A DNA stretch of 64,000 nt. It comes from Deuterostichococcus epilithicus (taxonomy: Eukaryota > Chlorophyta > Trebouxiophyceae > Prasiolales > Stichococcaceae). Location: NCBI GenBank assembly GCA_033439295.1, contig JAVTLE010000007.1, positions 2,170,001 through 2,234,000 on the forward strand, written 5' to 3'. Shown piece by piece: positions 22,176-35,204 of this stretch. The notes under the pieces are model-generated. The model saw only the letters and a list, made by a program, of their open reading frames with translations. It was not told where the DNA came from and did not search any database. Each line of letters opens with the position of its first letter. The first letter of the stretch is position 1. The translations under genes were made by a program, and so were the position numbers.

Positions 22176-25100
22176 ATGCCGAGGCGCCTGCGCCTGCTGA
22201 AACGCATCAACTGCCAGCACATGTATTCCATGGCGCGCACGCACATTTCAACCCTACAAAAACGGGCTTCAACCTCTACGTCCCAGGATGACAGTCCCGT
22301 GGCGCCGCGCTTTGTGACGGCTCTGCTGCTGGCATGGGCCGCCAGTCGCGGGCGCTCGCTGTTTGCAGCGCGCTGCCTGGTGGCGACGGCGCTCGAGCTG
22401 TACTCCCGCGGCGCCACGGCAGACGACGTGCAGATGGCCCTGTCGTTTGCGGGTGAGGCATTCGAACACGGTGCATTACATGACGCCACACACATGCGCC
22501 CTGGCCGGCCTTCCGCCACTCCTCTGTAGGCATAAATGCCCGCTCACAGTGAGCGGCAACAGATCGCCCCAAGTTGCTCTTTCGTGGCGTCCTCTCAACG
22601 CGGAGCTTCTCAAGGGACTTTGCCTGCAACAGTACATGCATCTCAGCTACGATCCCTCGGCAATGATCAATGCAAGGCAGACTTTGCATGCAGGCCTGCA
22701 GTCGAGTGGTGCGCGGCTCGCGGACGACGAGCGCAACGTCCTCACCTCCTGGGCGGCGCTCGTCTTCCTGACGGCAGAGGAGGTGGGCTGCCCCGCTGGC
22801 GGCCGCAGCAGCACACTGTCAGAGCAGGCAGATGCGTACGCCGCCCCCGACGCCAGCAGCAGCAGCGGCGGCAGCGGCGGCAGCTCGCCGGTCGACAGCA
22901 CTGCCGTCGGCGGCGGCGGCGGCGGCGGCAGCGCCATGTCGCTGGGCATGCGTCGATTCGTGAAGCAGGCGGCGGCGCAGTTTGCGGGCGGCACTCGCCT
23001 GGCCGACCTCATGGAGCTCCAGGTGGACAACAACTGACGCACATCTGATCGACTCTTGACTCATTCAAGCATCGTCCAAAGACCTGCAGGAGTCGCAGGT
23101 GCCAGCTCGGCTCCTGGCACGGACCGATGACTGCCCTGCAGGTGCAGCGAAAGACTTTGCAATCTTGTCACAATGAGCCACCATGAAGTGGTGCAGCCAG
23201 CTTATGCAGTCGATGCGCGAGGCAGGAGGCCGTACTGAATCTTGCAAGAAGCTGCCCATGCCTGACGAACTGGCACTCAAGCGCACAGCGCACTGGCGTA
23301 TCGAGCCAGGCCCCGCCACCGAGTTGCAGGTATGGGGGTTCGGCACATGCAGGTTTCCGAATCCCCCCCTTTGAAACATGTCTCTCGTGGACTGGCCGTG
23401 CAGGCGTCTGGCGGCGACGGGGCCAAGATCCCGCCGTCGGTGCGCCTCCTGCAGCAAAACACGCGCCTCATCATCCTGACGCTCGAGGCAAGTCCACGCG
23501 CATGCCGTCTCAATGACGCCAGCCGGTGAACCTGTCCTGCCGCCTTTCATCTGTCCCCAACACCATGCAGTCGGCAGGTGGCGCTGCCACAGCGACCCCC
23601 GGTGCCACGCACATCATGGTGCATGACATCGCACCGTCTTGGTTTCAGCTGCTGGAGGACTGTGGGACAGCGCTGCAGCTGCCCAAGCCGCCGCCGGCAG
23701 CGCAGCAGCAGCCGCACGCCAGCAGCGGCAGCGGGAGCGGCGGCGGCCCGCCGCAGCCAGAGGCGGGCGGCCNCTCCTCCCAGGCCAGTGCGCCGCAGCA
23801 GAAAGGCCAGCAGCTCGGGCGGCCAGAGCAGCAGCAACCACGGCAGCAGTCCGCGGCGCAGGGCAGCAGCCCGGACGCAGCACCAGACAGCAGGCAGCGG
23901 CGGCAGCAGCCGGGGGCAGCGGCAGCCGGCCGGCCAAAGGCCGCGGGCAGCCCAGCAGCGATGCCCGCATCGCCAGGGGCGCGGGCTTTGGCGGCAGCGG
24001 GACCGGCAGCGGGGGTGGGCGCGCCGGTGCCGACGCAGCCTGGAGGCGGNCGCATCGACCCGNTGGGGTATGTCGCGGCATTCCCGCCGGCGGGCGGGCC
24101 GCCGCCGGGGGTGCGGCCGTGTGCTGTGCGGCTGCTGATCGCCTACATGGGGGCGATGCTGGGGGCGCGCGCCTCCGCGGCCGCCTTCGTCGAGGAGGCC
24201 GCCGCCTGCTACAGGTGGGCGCCGCACGCACGTGCACTATATGGAATCCCCACACTCTGTGTTTCCCAGGCCGTGTTGGTGCACGCCATGCCCGTCTACA
24301 CATCACCGCCCAATGCGTGCACGGTCGGGAAGCATTTGCAACCACATCGAGCAGTTGCGTTGCTTCAGTGCGGATGACGCCTGACTGCTGCCCCTCCCCG
24401 CGCAGGCGCGGCTTCACCGCCGGGCAGCTGTACTCCGAGCTGGCGTATGAGGAGTTCGAGCAGCAGGGCGGCATGCTGGCGGTCGCGCTGCCCAGCTCGC
24501 CGGCGGCGCCCAGCGTCACCGCCGAGATCTTCAGCCGGTGCGATCCGGGTGTTGAGTTGCGAGCCCGAGGCTGTGCGCAAGAAACGTAACTGCCTGGCAA
24601 TAGCCAGAATCAGAACTCCAATGCCACTGCTGCGGACGGCCGCCTGTTGCACCCTGCTGCATCGGATGTTTCCTGTGCAGCCGGCGCGACTGCAGCCTGC
24701 CGTACGCATCTTTTTGCCCAGGTGGAGCAGGCGACATGCATTCTACGTGTGCAGCCTGCACACACCACGTACGGGCGCTGCCGCACAACAACAAGTTTTG
24801 ACCACTTAAACATGACTCATTCGCAGGTGGCTGTCCAGTGTGTACATGACGCTCGCGCAGCTGGGTGTGCCCCGACCGGCGCTGGACGCGGCCGACGGCT
24901 GGGCGTGGGCCGGCGCCGGCGGCGGCCGCACGCTGGAGGCGCACGCCATCGCGGACTTCGTGACCAACACGCTGCGCAGCTCGCCGCCGGGGCTGCCCGG
25001 CGGTGCGGCGCTGCAGGACTCGCCGGTACCTTTTTTGGAGCTGGAAAACTCCCTGGCCCCGATGCTGCAGCAGGTTCCCTCCGCACTGTCGCAGCCCTAT

Positions 25101-25726
25101 GTAGGGCCACGGCGACTTCTGTCGCCGGGTCCAGGGGCCTGGCTGCAATTCGCAGTTGAGCCGGGCGGCCCCGTCTGCTGGCCAGCCGCACCCCATCCTG
25201 GTGCCCTGTCAGGCGCCAGCACCTGGACTGTGTGCCTCTCCTGGCACCGCAGGCGCTGCAGCAGCTGCGAGCGCACGCTGCGTCGGCGCCGGACGCGCCG
25301 CAGCAGCAGCGGCAGCGGCAGCGGCGGGGCGCTCCGGCGGACTTTTCCATGGTGCGCGTGGAGGACCCGTCGCTGGCGGCCACCTCGGCCTCCGTCGTGG
25401 CCCTGGGCCAGCAGATCGACCTCATCAACTTCGCGGCGGCGCACGCCGATGCGGCGGGCCTGGTGCCGGCGTCGGCCNGGCGAGAACGGATCGCGTGGGC
25501 GCCGCCCTCGGAGCAGCAGCTGGCGGACCGCGAGCGGCGGCGGGCGGGCCGGGAGGCGGGCGCGGGCTCTGAGGGGGAGCCTGCTGACGGCGAGGAGGGC
25601 GCGGCGGCGGAGCGGCAGCGGCGGCGTGATGCGGGGGGCAGGGCGGAGGAGGCCAGCGGCGGGCGGCGGGATCGGCAGGGCGTGCCGTGCCCCTGGCCCC
25701 GTCGCGTGAACCGGCGGGTGGTGTAG
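22176..25726 (+). CDS. Unknown 800-residue protein with low-complexity centre
   Basis: Not recognised. Eight exons join in phase: 22176-22452, 22550-23022, about 23210-23329, 23404-23487, 23571-24214, 24406-24537, 24827-25025, 25253-25726. The ATG at 22176 follows an in-frame stop at 22149. The N-terminal half is helical and hydrophobic (FVTALLLAWAASRGRSLFAA, NVLTSWAALVFLTAEEVG). A Ser/Gly-rich linker follows, then a segment with MVHDIAPSWFQLLED. Next is a long Gln/Ala/Pro/Gly tract, a second helical part (LLIAYMGAMLGARASAAAFV, YSELAYEEFEQQGG, VYMTLAQLGVPRPALDA) and a charged Arg/Glu tail. Intron 4 uses a GC donor (GAG|GCAAGT). The exon 3 start could be 23189, 23201 or 23210. Single undetermined bases at 23773, 24050, 24063 and 25478 lie in coding sequence. 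It could be two genes, but the phases support one. Confidence 0.58.
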
Positions 25727-26604
25727 ACGGCAACACGGGATGCTGTGCGTGCCACGGTGGCGGCGCGCTCATGGTGTGTGCCGGGTGGCTGGGCGGGACG
25801 CAGCAGGCCGGGGCGTGGAGCTGCTGCCTGCAGACACTGGCCACCGAACGTTGCGTTGGTCCGTGTGTGATGTGCGTTCAGGTCGGCGCTGCTATCCCTT
25901 GCGCTGCGTGGCTGCAGCACTCCCGCGTGTCACGCCAGCGAGGGTGCGGGTTGCGAGGGTGCGCTGACGAGAGCTGATGCAGAGTCAGAGGGTTCCCGGT
26001 TGTCAGGAGGCATCCGAGAGGAATTCACACTGCGGTTTTGCAGGGCGCAAGGGTCCGGTGGCGGTTAACGAATTTGCAGCGTTGTATATACACCTGCCAC
26101 ACCTTCAAGGAACCCTCTAAACTATTGATCATCAGAAGAGTGTCCATGAAAAGAACGAAGTGGCACTGTTCACGAAAAAGAGGCCGCTGCCCGATGGCTA
26201 CCTTAATGCAGCTACTGCTGCCTGCCTGCATCCCATGCGTGTTGCGGTAGGATTTAATCCCCAAAGAGCAATGCTGCAACGATGTGATGCTGATTGCGAG
26301 GTCATGCACACTCATGGAGAAACGACCAATGCTGGAAGGTGCCATGCTGACGGCGCAGGCGCCAGAGGGAGCAGGGCTAGCTCCAAGCAAGCAAGCGCCA
26401 CCCCCCCAAGCCACCTGGGCCCCATCTCAAAACTTGCTCGATCCAGGAGCCAATTCCTGGACGGCGTATATCTGCCATGTCGTAATCCTGTACCCCCCGC
26501 TGTACCTACTCATGCTGCCATTCCCTTGTACTACTGCTTCCCCATGGGCATCGTCGGGCCGGCTGCCCTGGAGGTCTAAGGTCTGAAGTGTTCGCTACTT
26601 GCCC
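25727..26604. other. Convergent intergenic region / 3' UTRs
   Basis: This stretch lies between the stops of the unknown 800-residue gene (+) and the first cellulase (-). Open frames are short and unrelated to known families. It is probably 3' UTR sequence. Confidence 0.5.
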
Positions 26605-29600
26605 CTATAGCCGGTTGTCGATGGGGGCAATGTACCACGGCTTCAGGCTCATTCCTCGCAGGAAGCGGACCTTTGGCCACACGATGGTGACCCAGTCGTC
26701 ATCCACCTACGGCGCACGACGCGGCCAATGTGTACACATGGACAGTTGGCGAACTATAGCACATAGGCAGCAAATTCTGCAAAACCAATGCTGTCGTCCG
26801 CATAAGAGGCATGTAGAAACGCTGCGGCAACCCTCCCTGAAAGCTTTCCTCCAGGAAAGGCTGTCAACCGCCGACTGGGAGGGGGTGTTGGGAGGGGGGT
26901 TCCCTGGCACCCGTAGTGTCAAGGGGGCCGCACCATGCCGCCGGTGTCGGCGGAGTTGGCGTTCCAGGACCACCAGAACCAGCTGCGGATCTTGTGGTGC
27001 TTCTTGTCCTTTGCATCGCCGGAATTCATCATGTAGTTGCGAATCCCCTTGATGCTCTGCAGGCACGGAAAGTGATGAGCTGTGAGTCGCTTGCCGGGCC
27101 AGCGGGTGCCTGCGGTGCTGTGCCAAGTCCGGTGCACTTGCGGCCATTGCCGCGACTAGCGTGCACACAGGACATGATGGCATGAGAGACAAGGCGACAG
27201 CAACACTTGTTAATCTTTGCCTCTGTAAGCATGTATGGCAATGCTCACAAGCACTTTTGAAGGCTGCACATATGGTAATTCTGATTCAAGATCCTTGCAA
27301 TGAAAGGAGATGCTGGTACTATACCGCCATCTCCTGCGGCATGCAGCCGCGAGTTGCGCAGCCGTTGCGGGGGTCGTCCAGGTAGGATCCAAACTCGCCC
27401 AGGACGATGGGGAAGACCTTTGTGTCGCCATTGTACTTGTAACCCTGTGGAAGTTTGAGGTTGCCGTGCTCACGAATGGGGGTTTGTCTTGCAGGTGTCG
27501 CATACAGAAGCGGCGCCGTGCCGCAGGTGCTGCTGAGTTGTACCAAACACTGCAAGGATCCTGAGGCAGCAGCACAGCAGCCGTGTGCACGACTGTTGCT
27601 GCTCAGACAGTAACGGCAGTTGTAAATCCTGGACGCAGAAAGGGCGCAGCGCAGCGCACAATGCGGTTGTAGCGGCCGAATGACCGGTTGAGACGCTGGT
27701 ACAGGCCTTGTCCGCTGGTGGCAGTGCGGGCAAATGTGATCGAGGGTGGGTAGACGTGAGGCGAGAGGATGACGTTGTTCCTGCGACGAAGCAACACAAC
27801 TCATTCTAGATACTCGGACTATCTTCCAGCATTGCCGCACCAATATTATATACGGAGACAACAATCCATTTTCTGCATGGCTTCCAATCACTCGGGGGTT
27901 GTAGGCCGTGCCCCCAGTGTGCTCTTCCGACGCGGTTAAGATACTCAGCACGCTGCTGAGCGAGGCTTCCGTGTGGTCAATGCAGGGCTCTAGGGCTCAC
28001 CGGTAGGGCGCTTTGAGGACCTGACGGAAGAAGGGGTTTGGGTCAGAGCCGGGCGCGACGCGGTTCAGGGCGGACACGGACAGCGCGTCGGTGGCCATGC
28101 CGTCGCCCCAGTTGGAGCCCAATAACCCCTGGCTGCATCCCTCCACCATGTAGAGAGCGTCTGCAGGGTTGGCACCAGGCACGACAGTGAGCAGGGGCGG
28201 CGACAGCGGGTGACGGGATGCGACTGCGTCCCGTTCCTGCTGTGCTGCCGTCACCGCTGTCGTGTGCAACAGGCCACCCGGTGCCGTCTCTGTGCCGGGG
28301 CGCAGTTGCATCAACGGACGGTGCGCATATTGGCGCGGCTTCGAGCAGCCTAGCCACGTGCTGGCGTCCAGCGCGACGGCACGAGCAGCATACAGATGCA
28401 ACAACCAAAGACGAGCATGCACATGCGGCAGCTTCCGGCGCACTGGGGTTGATCTTGTGGCCGATCTCCATGATCTGGTTGTACAGGTCGCCGACGCCGG
28501 GGCAGGTGCCGCCGGGGCAGGAGGAGCTGGAGTAGGCCTGCCACCGCAGGTTGCGCGCGTCCTGAATGAGATTGCTGGTTTAGGTCATCATTCGCCAGAG
28601 TTGTCATGATGCTGACCTGGCCCACTCATATGACCGACTGCTCATGGTACGAAAGGCTTGTGTTGTCACGAGGATGAAGGTCAGCTCCAATACGAAGAAG
28701 AGGGATATAAGTGAGTTGGCCTCAGCCTCCAGCTAACCGGCTCGTTGAGGATGTCGAATATGGTGTAGGACCGCGCCCACTCGTCGGCGTTGATGCGCTG
28801 CATGATGTCCGTCCAGCCCTGCGGCGCGGCGCACCAGCCCGGATGACACATCGAGTCCATGCAAAGGGGCCATCACGAACTGCGGGGCCCTCATGCCGAG
28901 AGGACAGCCCAGATCCGTCGTCTGAGACGAGCGTTGCACTCGCAGGAGAAGGACATGTGTTAGCAGGCCAGTCGTGCAGTGAATGAGAGGCAGCGCGCGG
29001 CAGCCACACCTGGACCCAGAAGCCAGGGTCCGTGATGACGGTGTCGTCCGTGTTCGAGTGGTTGTCTGCAGGACAGCACCATGCTTTTGCTCAGCTCGTG
29101 CAGGGCTTCGTTGGCGTAAGAAAGCCAGGAACCGTCATGAACCAACAGCGCCGGCAGCGATGAAATGGATATGCAACAATGCCACCCCCTGGTTCGAAGG
29201 AGGAGCGACGAGACGACAAGACAACAGAGCCCCTTTGCGAAGGGCTGCTCACCTATCACCACCGTGAAGCCGTTTCGAGTCAGAAACCGTACCTGCGGCA
29301 GCAAGACGCTCAGGGTTCAAGCTACCATGGTGGGGCCTGCCAAGATATCACTGAGTGTGTATCTGCAGAATGCGACAGACACACGGCAGCACAGCATCAC
29401 AGACTTCGTGAATGACCAGCACGCAGAGTAGCGGGCACAAGGCAGGTCCAGATGCAGCAGCCTGGAAGTGTGGCGGCGTGCAATTGCACTGGCACTATCA
29501 CAAGGCCGAGAGTGCACACCGCCCAGATGAAGCGTTCCAGGGCGCGGGATGGGTTGGGGTAGTATGCGTTGCAGGTGCCGCGGGTGCCCACGCCAAAGGG

Positions 29601-32488
29601 CAGTGCCCCCGCCGGTTCCGCCTTGAGCCGCGCCGTCAGCTTCGCGTGACGCATCTGCGCCCTTGCTGCAGAGCAGCGCGCAGGGCAGTCCCTCAGCCGG
29701 AGCCCACGCCTTTGGAGCATCACTTTCATTCCTCCATCCCCCGCCACGAACGTACTGCTGCATCGTGGTGAGCGGCGGCCCAGCAATCGTTCAGCGGCTA
29801 CAAGGGTGCGGCAGGAAAGCACGCCGTGAAGTCAGCGCGCAGCACAGCAGTGGGTGCTCAGCCGCCAGTGGCCAGGGAGAATACACAGAGGCAGCATGTT
29901 GCGAGCTTTGACGGCAGCAGGCGCGCACCGGAGTTTGTGGACATGGGGTCGGTGACGCCCTGGAGCATGTCCTCCACCTTCACCGTCTGGCAGTGTTTGA
30001 CTCTGAAATTCTTGGGCTTCAGCTTGTACAGGTTCTGCGGCAGCAGGAAGCAGGTTGAGGCTTGGCGCACGGTCTGAGGACCCTGCGCCAGGGTCTGTGC
30101 CTTTCGAGTGGCAACAGCGCAGAACCAGCCTCACACGCGGCGCCGCGCTGCCAGCAGCCAGATCGACTTCTGCGTCGAGCGCACATGCTGTGGGATTAGC
30201 CTTGCCTGGAAGCTGAACGGGATCCTGATGGCGTTGAAACCAAGGAGCCGCATGCGCCGCACTATGTTGACCACATCTGCACGTGAAGACACACAGCTGA
30301 TCAGCCTGGCAGGATCCAGGAACAACTGCCGCTCTGCGGCTGCACATGATGCATGTCAGCATTGCATGCTCACCTTGGGAAAGGGCAGTTGGGCCCTGCC
30401 ACAGCCCGTCGAAGCTGGTCTGCCCGACCTCAAAACCGAACCAGTTGATGCCCTTCATCTCCAAGAGGTATGGGCCATCGCAGATCTCGTAACCTGCGCA
30501 GCATGCGAACTAGTGAGGCGAGGGTTGCGGTGCTGCCTGGCTGTTGCGGGCTGCTGCGCCTGTCTGGTCCTCCCGCATTGACTTGCGACATTTGTGTGTC
30601 TCTCCAACTCTGTCAGACAGTTTGGCATATTGTGGCCGCCGGCAGTCAGCTGGCACTCTTTTCGGGCTCAAAAATTGGTCTCCATGGCTGACTTCAAATT
30701 AAACCGCTCACCATTGCAGATCTTCAGCGGCCACGCCTTTTTCATGGGGTTAGGCAGAAAGCTGGCGCTCTTCTGGCCCGCCGCCAGCGATCGCCGCGCC
30801 TGGGCGGACTCGTCAGCGGGTGCATCGGCAGACTCGTCAGCGGGCACATCAGCAGCCTCCGCGGGCGGCTCGGCAGCGCCGGGCGGCGCAGGCGCAAGGA
30901 CGGACGCAGCATCGGGCTGTGAGGCGTCCGCCGAGCCGGGGATGGGCTGCAGCCTGTTGGTCTGCGGGACATGGAATGCACGCTCAAGGGCACACATGCT
31001 GACTGCATGCACACCGATGGGAGTGCTTCACTCTGGTCTGCTGGGTCCGCTGGGTTCACTGCAGCTGCAACTCTGTTCTGCAATGATGTGCGGGCAGCCG
31101 GCCACTGATGCGCCTTCATTTGTGCTATGCCCAAGGCAGCAGCAGTGTTCGGAGGTACGAGAACGAAAGGGCCGAATGGGCACCACAAATCTCATAGTGC
31201 CTGAAGACAAACTTGCCCTCACCTGCAGCTCGTAGTCAGTATCTGTGACGGGGGCCACCCACGGCTGCGGGCCCGTCAGCTTGCTGCCGAAGCCAGCCTG
31301 CAGCAAGCACAGACCTCGGTCGACCAATGCTCAGCCTACCCAAAAAGTCAGGCGCAGGCCATCTTGGGCAGGCCACACATGAGGTCACATATGCGGATGC
31401 CCCGTGACTTCTTGTGAGATTGGTCAAGTGGCAGAACAGACAAACAGATGACAAGATGATTGCGCACCGTCTGCTCGGGGTTGGTGGAGATGCGCAGGGG
31501 CGGCATGTTGAGCTCAGCGTCTGTCTCGGGGTCCGGCGCAGGCGCGGGCGGCTCAGATGGCTCTGGGGCCGGTGCCTGCCATAAGCCGGAGGGTTGAGTG
31601 CGCTGGGTTTTAGAATGCCCGATAGCCCTGATTGTACTGCCCGTACTGCTACACCCACGAGACCGTGCATCCGATCGGCTGTTGTGCCTGAGTACACCCA
31701 GCGTACGGATTAAACCTGCTGGCAACAGGGAAGCAACACAAGCGAAGCAACAAAGCCCACACCTCTGCAGGCTGCGGAGCGGGCACGGGCACCGGGGCGG
31801 GCTGAGGACTTGGCGACGGTGCCAGCGTGGGCTGCGACGCAGGCATCGGCGCAAGAGCAGGCGAGGGCTCGGGTGAGGGCGAAGTCGCTGGCGCTGGAGT
31901 GGGTTCTTGCTGAAGTGGCTGGGCAGCGGGCGTCAACTGGACTGTCGGCGCTGCAGCTGGAGATGGTTCCGAGCTGGAAGCCGCTGCGGGCTGCGCCATT
32001 CGTGTAATCGCGGTTTCGCCCTGCTGGCCGGAAGGCATGGGGCTTGGTGAAGTGCTTGCAGTGTCGCTCGCGCCGATGGGCGCCGGCGTCGGCTGTGTGT
32101 CAGGGCTCTGCTGCCACGACACCTGCTTGTCTGCAGGCTGGCCTGCTGCTGCCGCTGGATCTGCGCTGGGCTCCACCGGTGCTGCCGTGGACTGCGCTGT
32201 CGGCGTTGGCGTGGGCGCTGTGCCACTCGGCGAAGACACCACCTCCCACCGGCTGGCCGAGTCTCTGGGCGCTGCTGCAGGCGCGGCGGCATCCAAGGAG
32301 CTGTTGACCTGCATCAGGGTGCGGTCTGCCAGTAGCCGTCGCCTGCTGGCAGCCGGCTGCTGCAGCGAAAGCAGGTCACCGCCGCCCATCTGTGCTGCTG
32401 ATGCGGATGCACCCTGGCATGTTGTCGCGGCCAGCAGGCTGAGGATGCACGCAACCGCGAGCGTCCGCGGCCGGCGCTCAAGCGTCAT
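26605..32488 (-). CDS. Secreted GH5 cellulase (endo-beta-1,4-glucanase), no CBM1
   Basis: An 840-residue glycoside hydrolase family 5 enzyme in seventeen exons: 31763-32488, 31468-31575, 31223-31297, 30712-30961, 30374-30493, 30206-30276, 29929-30034, 29520-29665, 29253-29292, 29010-29065, 28738-28818, 28444-28561, 28001-28160, 27660-27780, 27325-27444, 26934-27056, 26605-26706. It begins with a signal peptide (about residues 1-31), then about 350 residues rich in Pro, Ser, Ala and Thr. The catalytic domain starts at KGINWFGFE. It has RIPFSF, DNHSN, the acid/base Glu592 in ILNEP, HVYPP, the nucleophile Glu743 in VLGEFG, and WFWWSWNANSADTGG. It ends shortly after WYIAP, with no cellulose-binding module. 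Intron 6 has a GC donor. It should cut cellulose or a related beta-glucan outside the cell or in the wall. Confidence 0.93.
30797..30850 (-). repeat. Coding tandem repeat (ADESADAP) in the first cellulase
   Basis: Exon 4 of the first cellulase holds two similar copies of a roughly 27-nt unit. They are read on the minus strand as PADESADAPADESA. The repeat belongs to the low-complexity linker. Confidence 0.65.
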
Positions 32489-34220
32489 TTGGCTGATGCG
32501 GTGCCGGCAAGGCCTTAATGGCGGTTGCCGAGCAGTTGAGGGCAGCAAGTAGGTGCCGCCCGCGGGCGTTGCTAGCTTTTCGGCCCGGACCGACTCGGCC
32601 AGGCCGCGCCTATGTTTATTCCTTATAGAACTGCTGCAGCGCTCAGTCACTCCTGGCTGATGTTGCAGCCGCCGCCGAGACCTCGCGAGCGCCCGCGAGT
32701 CAGTTTCTGGAGCTCCCACGCTTCGGTCGCAAACATTCCAGCGAACGCAATCTGCGTGCAGGTAGCAGCATGAATTTAGTTATACCTGAAAGACTATTCG
32801 TGCGCAGACCGAGGTGCTGGGCTTGTGCGCACCTCAGCTGCACGCCCCTGGCATGCTTGCCCACAAGAGGCGAGGGGCTGCAGTTGCCGCGTTCCACACC
32901 CGCAAGCCTTTAATGCCTTGACGGCGTGCGAGCACGTCACTTATCAAGCAGGGTTCTTGATCCGGTAGCGTGCGTCTCGCAGCTCTGCCCATTGCAGGAA
33001 CTTGGGACCAACAGAAAAGCCCTCAGGAGCAAACGCAGCCGACGAGCCGATGATCGCGGCGTACAGGACCGTGTTCCCTTTTCGTACATGAGCATCCAAA
33101 GCGAAAGTCTTTTCTGCCCGGGCAACATCCCACCTTGCACCTGGCGCACGAGATTGCGCGGCACTGGCCGGGGGGACAGTTGCTCAAATGGTGCAGATGA
33201 GCGAAGCGCTACCGCAGCGAGGCGGCCGCTCGAGGCTCTCGAGTGCTCCCGCACAGTGAACGAGATAGCAATGCGACGTGAGCAGTTGTCCACGACGCTG
33301 CGACGCCAGCACATTGTGCATGTAGGGCCGAACACTTTCGGATTAGTCACGAAGAAGTTGGTTGGCCAGCTGAATCAGTACAGAGTACCGTACAGTTCGT
33401 TCAATGCAGTGTTTTGCAGTGCTGCAGCCTGATATTGTTCGCAGCAGACACAAACGACAGGCGTGGTCCGCCATGCAACGGTGCCAATTGACTCAGGATC
33501 GAACTTGGCGCTGTCCGTGGTTCTTCAGGGTTGCCGCTGTTTGGGTTCCTACCGCAGAGCATCAGACGGCCAGCCATAGCGACTTGACCCGAGGCTGTTC
33601 GTCTTCGTCCAATGGCGAGCGATGCTGCAATTCCTCCACAGGAGTAATCGCCGAGATCCGGCATGCCTGATGCTGCTCATCAGCCGCAGATGGGTGCCCA
33701 TGCCTGCATCCATGCCACTGGCAATTGGGACCCTGAGTGGCATTGAGTTGCCTGCACGACGCTCATCCCGGCTGACAGGGCTTGGGTGCATTAAACTCTG
33801 ACCGTGTGACCAGCATAAACCTTTCACAGCATTTCATCACTTGGCCATACCTGGCCGCACTCATCGCGGCTGCTGCCAGGTCGCTTTGTAGTTGGAAGCG
33901 CATGCACCTGCAATTGACAAGTGCGATCCCATTCGGATCACCAGTGGCATGCTGGCAACTGCGCTTCATCTTGGGAATAAGCACATGGATCAAAAGAAAC
34001 ATTTGATGCCTGCAGTACCCCTGGCAAGGACCGTACAATCCCTTACCAGGACGACTGGCGAGCACGGGTCTGGTGACCTCGCCTGGAGCAGTTCCATAAC
34101 GATGAGCCAGCCCATCTGTCACAGCTTGTCTCCGCCGCTGGCCACAAGGCGCCGGCCAGACATGTTGCATCACCATGGCCGCAGCTTGCAGTGGCTGATC
34201 GAGCCAGTGCCCGAGCGTCG
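32489..34220. other. Upstream of first cellulase and 3' region of the OXLD1-like gene
   Basis: About 1.7 kb contains the cellulase promoter side and the 3' UTR of the oxidoreductase-like gene. A minus-strand TATAAGGAATAAA-like element occurs near 32611-32628, roughly 130 bp upstream of the cellulase ATG. An open + frame at 32926-33432 has no family resemblance and is mirrored by an open minus frame, so it is not called. Confidence 0.4.
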
Positions 34221-34686
34221 CTAGCCACTGCCGCTGCTGCCGGATCTGCCGGCCAGGCGCCGCTCGAGTTCCTCAAACGGATCGAGTGGCGGCGCCCTTC
34301 CCTCGCGGCGCGCCAATTCTGCATCGTACGCCTTCAGGTCCGCCCAGTAGACGTCCCACACGCACTCCTTACAGCCCATCTGCATCTCAGGACATGCGCT
34401 CAATTGTGCCTTGACCAGGATCACCATGCGAGGAGGTCAGCAGAACGCGGCAGCGCACAACCTGCACATGCAGCGGCATTGCCCTGACCTGGCAACAGTC
34501 CTCAGGACCGGGCTCGGGCGGCTTCACCAGCAGCGAAGCTTCCGTGGTGGTGTGTGCCACCTCTGTCGCTGCTTTGCTGGTACATTCTCGAAGTGCGCAT
34601 GCTGCCGCGCGCACTGACCGCAGTGGCAATGGCCGCTGACGATGCCATCGCAAGGACAAGGCAAGAGATACTGCCAGATGCCTCAT
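34221..34686 (-). CDS. Mitochondrial oxidoreductase-like domain protein (OXLD1-like)
   Basis: A 118-residue protein in two exons, 34489-34686 and 34221-34379. The first about 35 residues are rich in Arg, Leu and Ala with no acidic residue, as in a mitochondrial presequence. The rest matches the oxidoreductase-like N-terminal domain: KPPEPGPEDCC, then MGCKECVWDVYWADL and a helix with AYDAELARREG. The four Cys of CC...CxxC probably bind metal, as in the animal OXLD1 family; the reaction is unknown. ATG 34686 was chosen because it gives a presequence, but the frame stays open farther upstream. It is transcribed away from the uS15m gene, 518 bp from its start. Confidence 0.8.
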
Positions 34687-35204
34687 GTGCTGCAAAAACC
34701 TCAATCTGATGCGTTGAGCCTGAGCACAGATCCAATGTTGCTTACGTGCACCAGCTTGGAAAGGTGACCAGAGAGCAACTTCGTTGGCAAGAGCTTTTGA
34801 GCACAGTGCGTTGCGCAAGTGCCTCGCTGATTGAGGCCAGAAGCATCAAGCCAAGATGCTGCGCCGTCCAGCGCATCATGCAAATTGCAAGATGGCCCAA
34901 GTATGCCTCTTGCCTCCTTGGGGTGATTAGTTCCTACCTAATTACACACCGTCATGAGCTCATGACTGCCCAGCGGCACTCTGGAGAGCCAGCAGACGGC
35001 ACATCACGAACGTCTCACCAAAAACTTGCGCTTTGCAGCGCTCCAGAATCTGCACGAAGCTCTAAGCGCCGTTGTCAGGCGGACGACGTCGATCTGGGGA
35101 CAAGTAAATTTTGCCGGCATCGGTCTGCCTGTACTTTGCGTGTCGCTGAAGTGGGCCTTTGCGCCAATTTCAGCACGGACAAGACGTCTCAGTAGCTGGC
35201 GGCT
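34687..35204. promoter_or_regulatory. Shared intergenic region of two mitochondrial-protein genes
   Basis: This 518-bp stretch separates the start codons of the divergent OXLD1-like (-) and uS15m (+) genes. It may act as a bidirectional promoter. No specific motif was recognised. Confidence 0.4.

Noticed and set aside
32926..33432. 168-codon + frame with a mirrored minus frame
   Set aside because: Both strands are open, composition is mixed and no motif is seen. It probably lies in UTR or promoter sequence.
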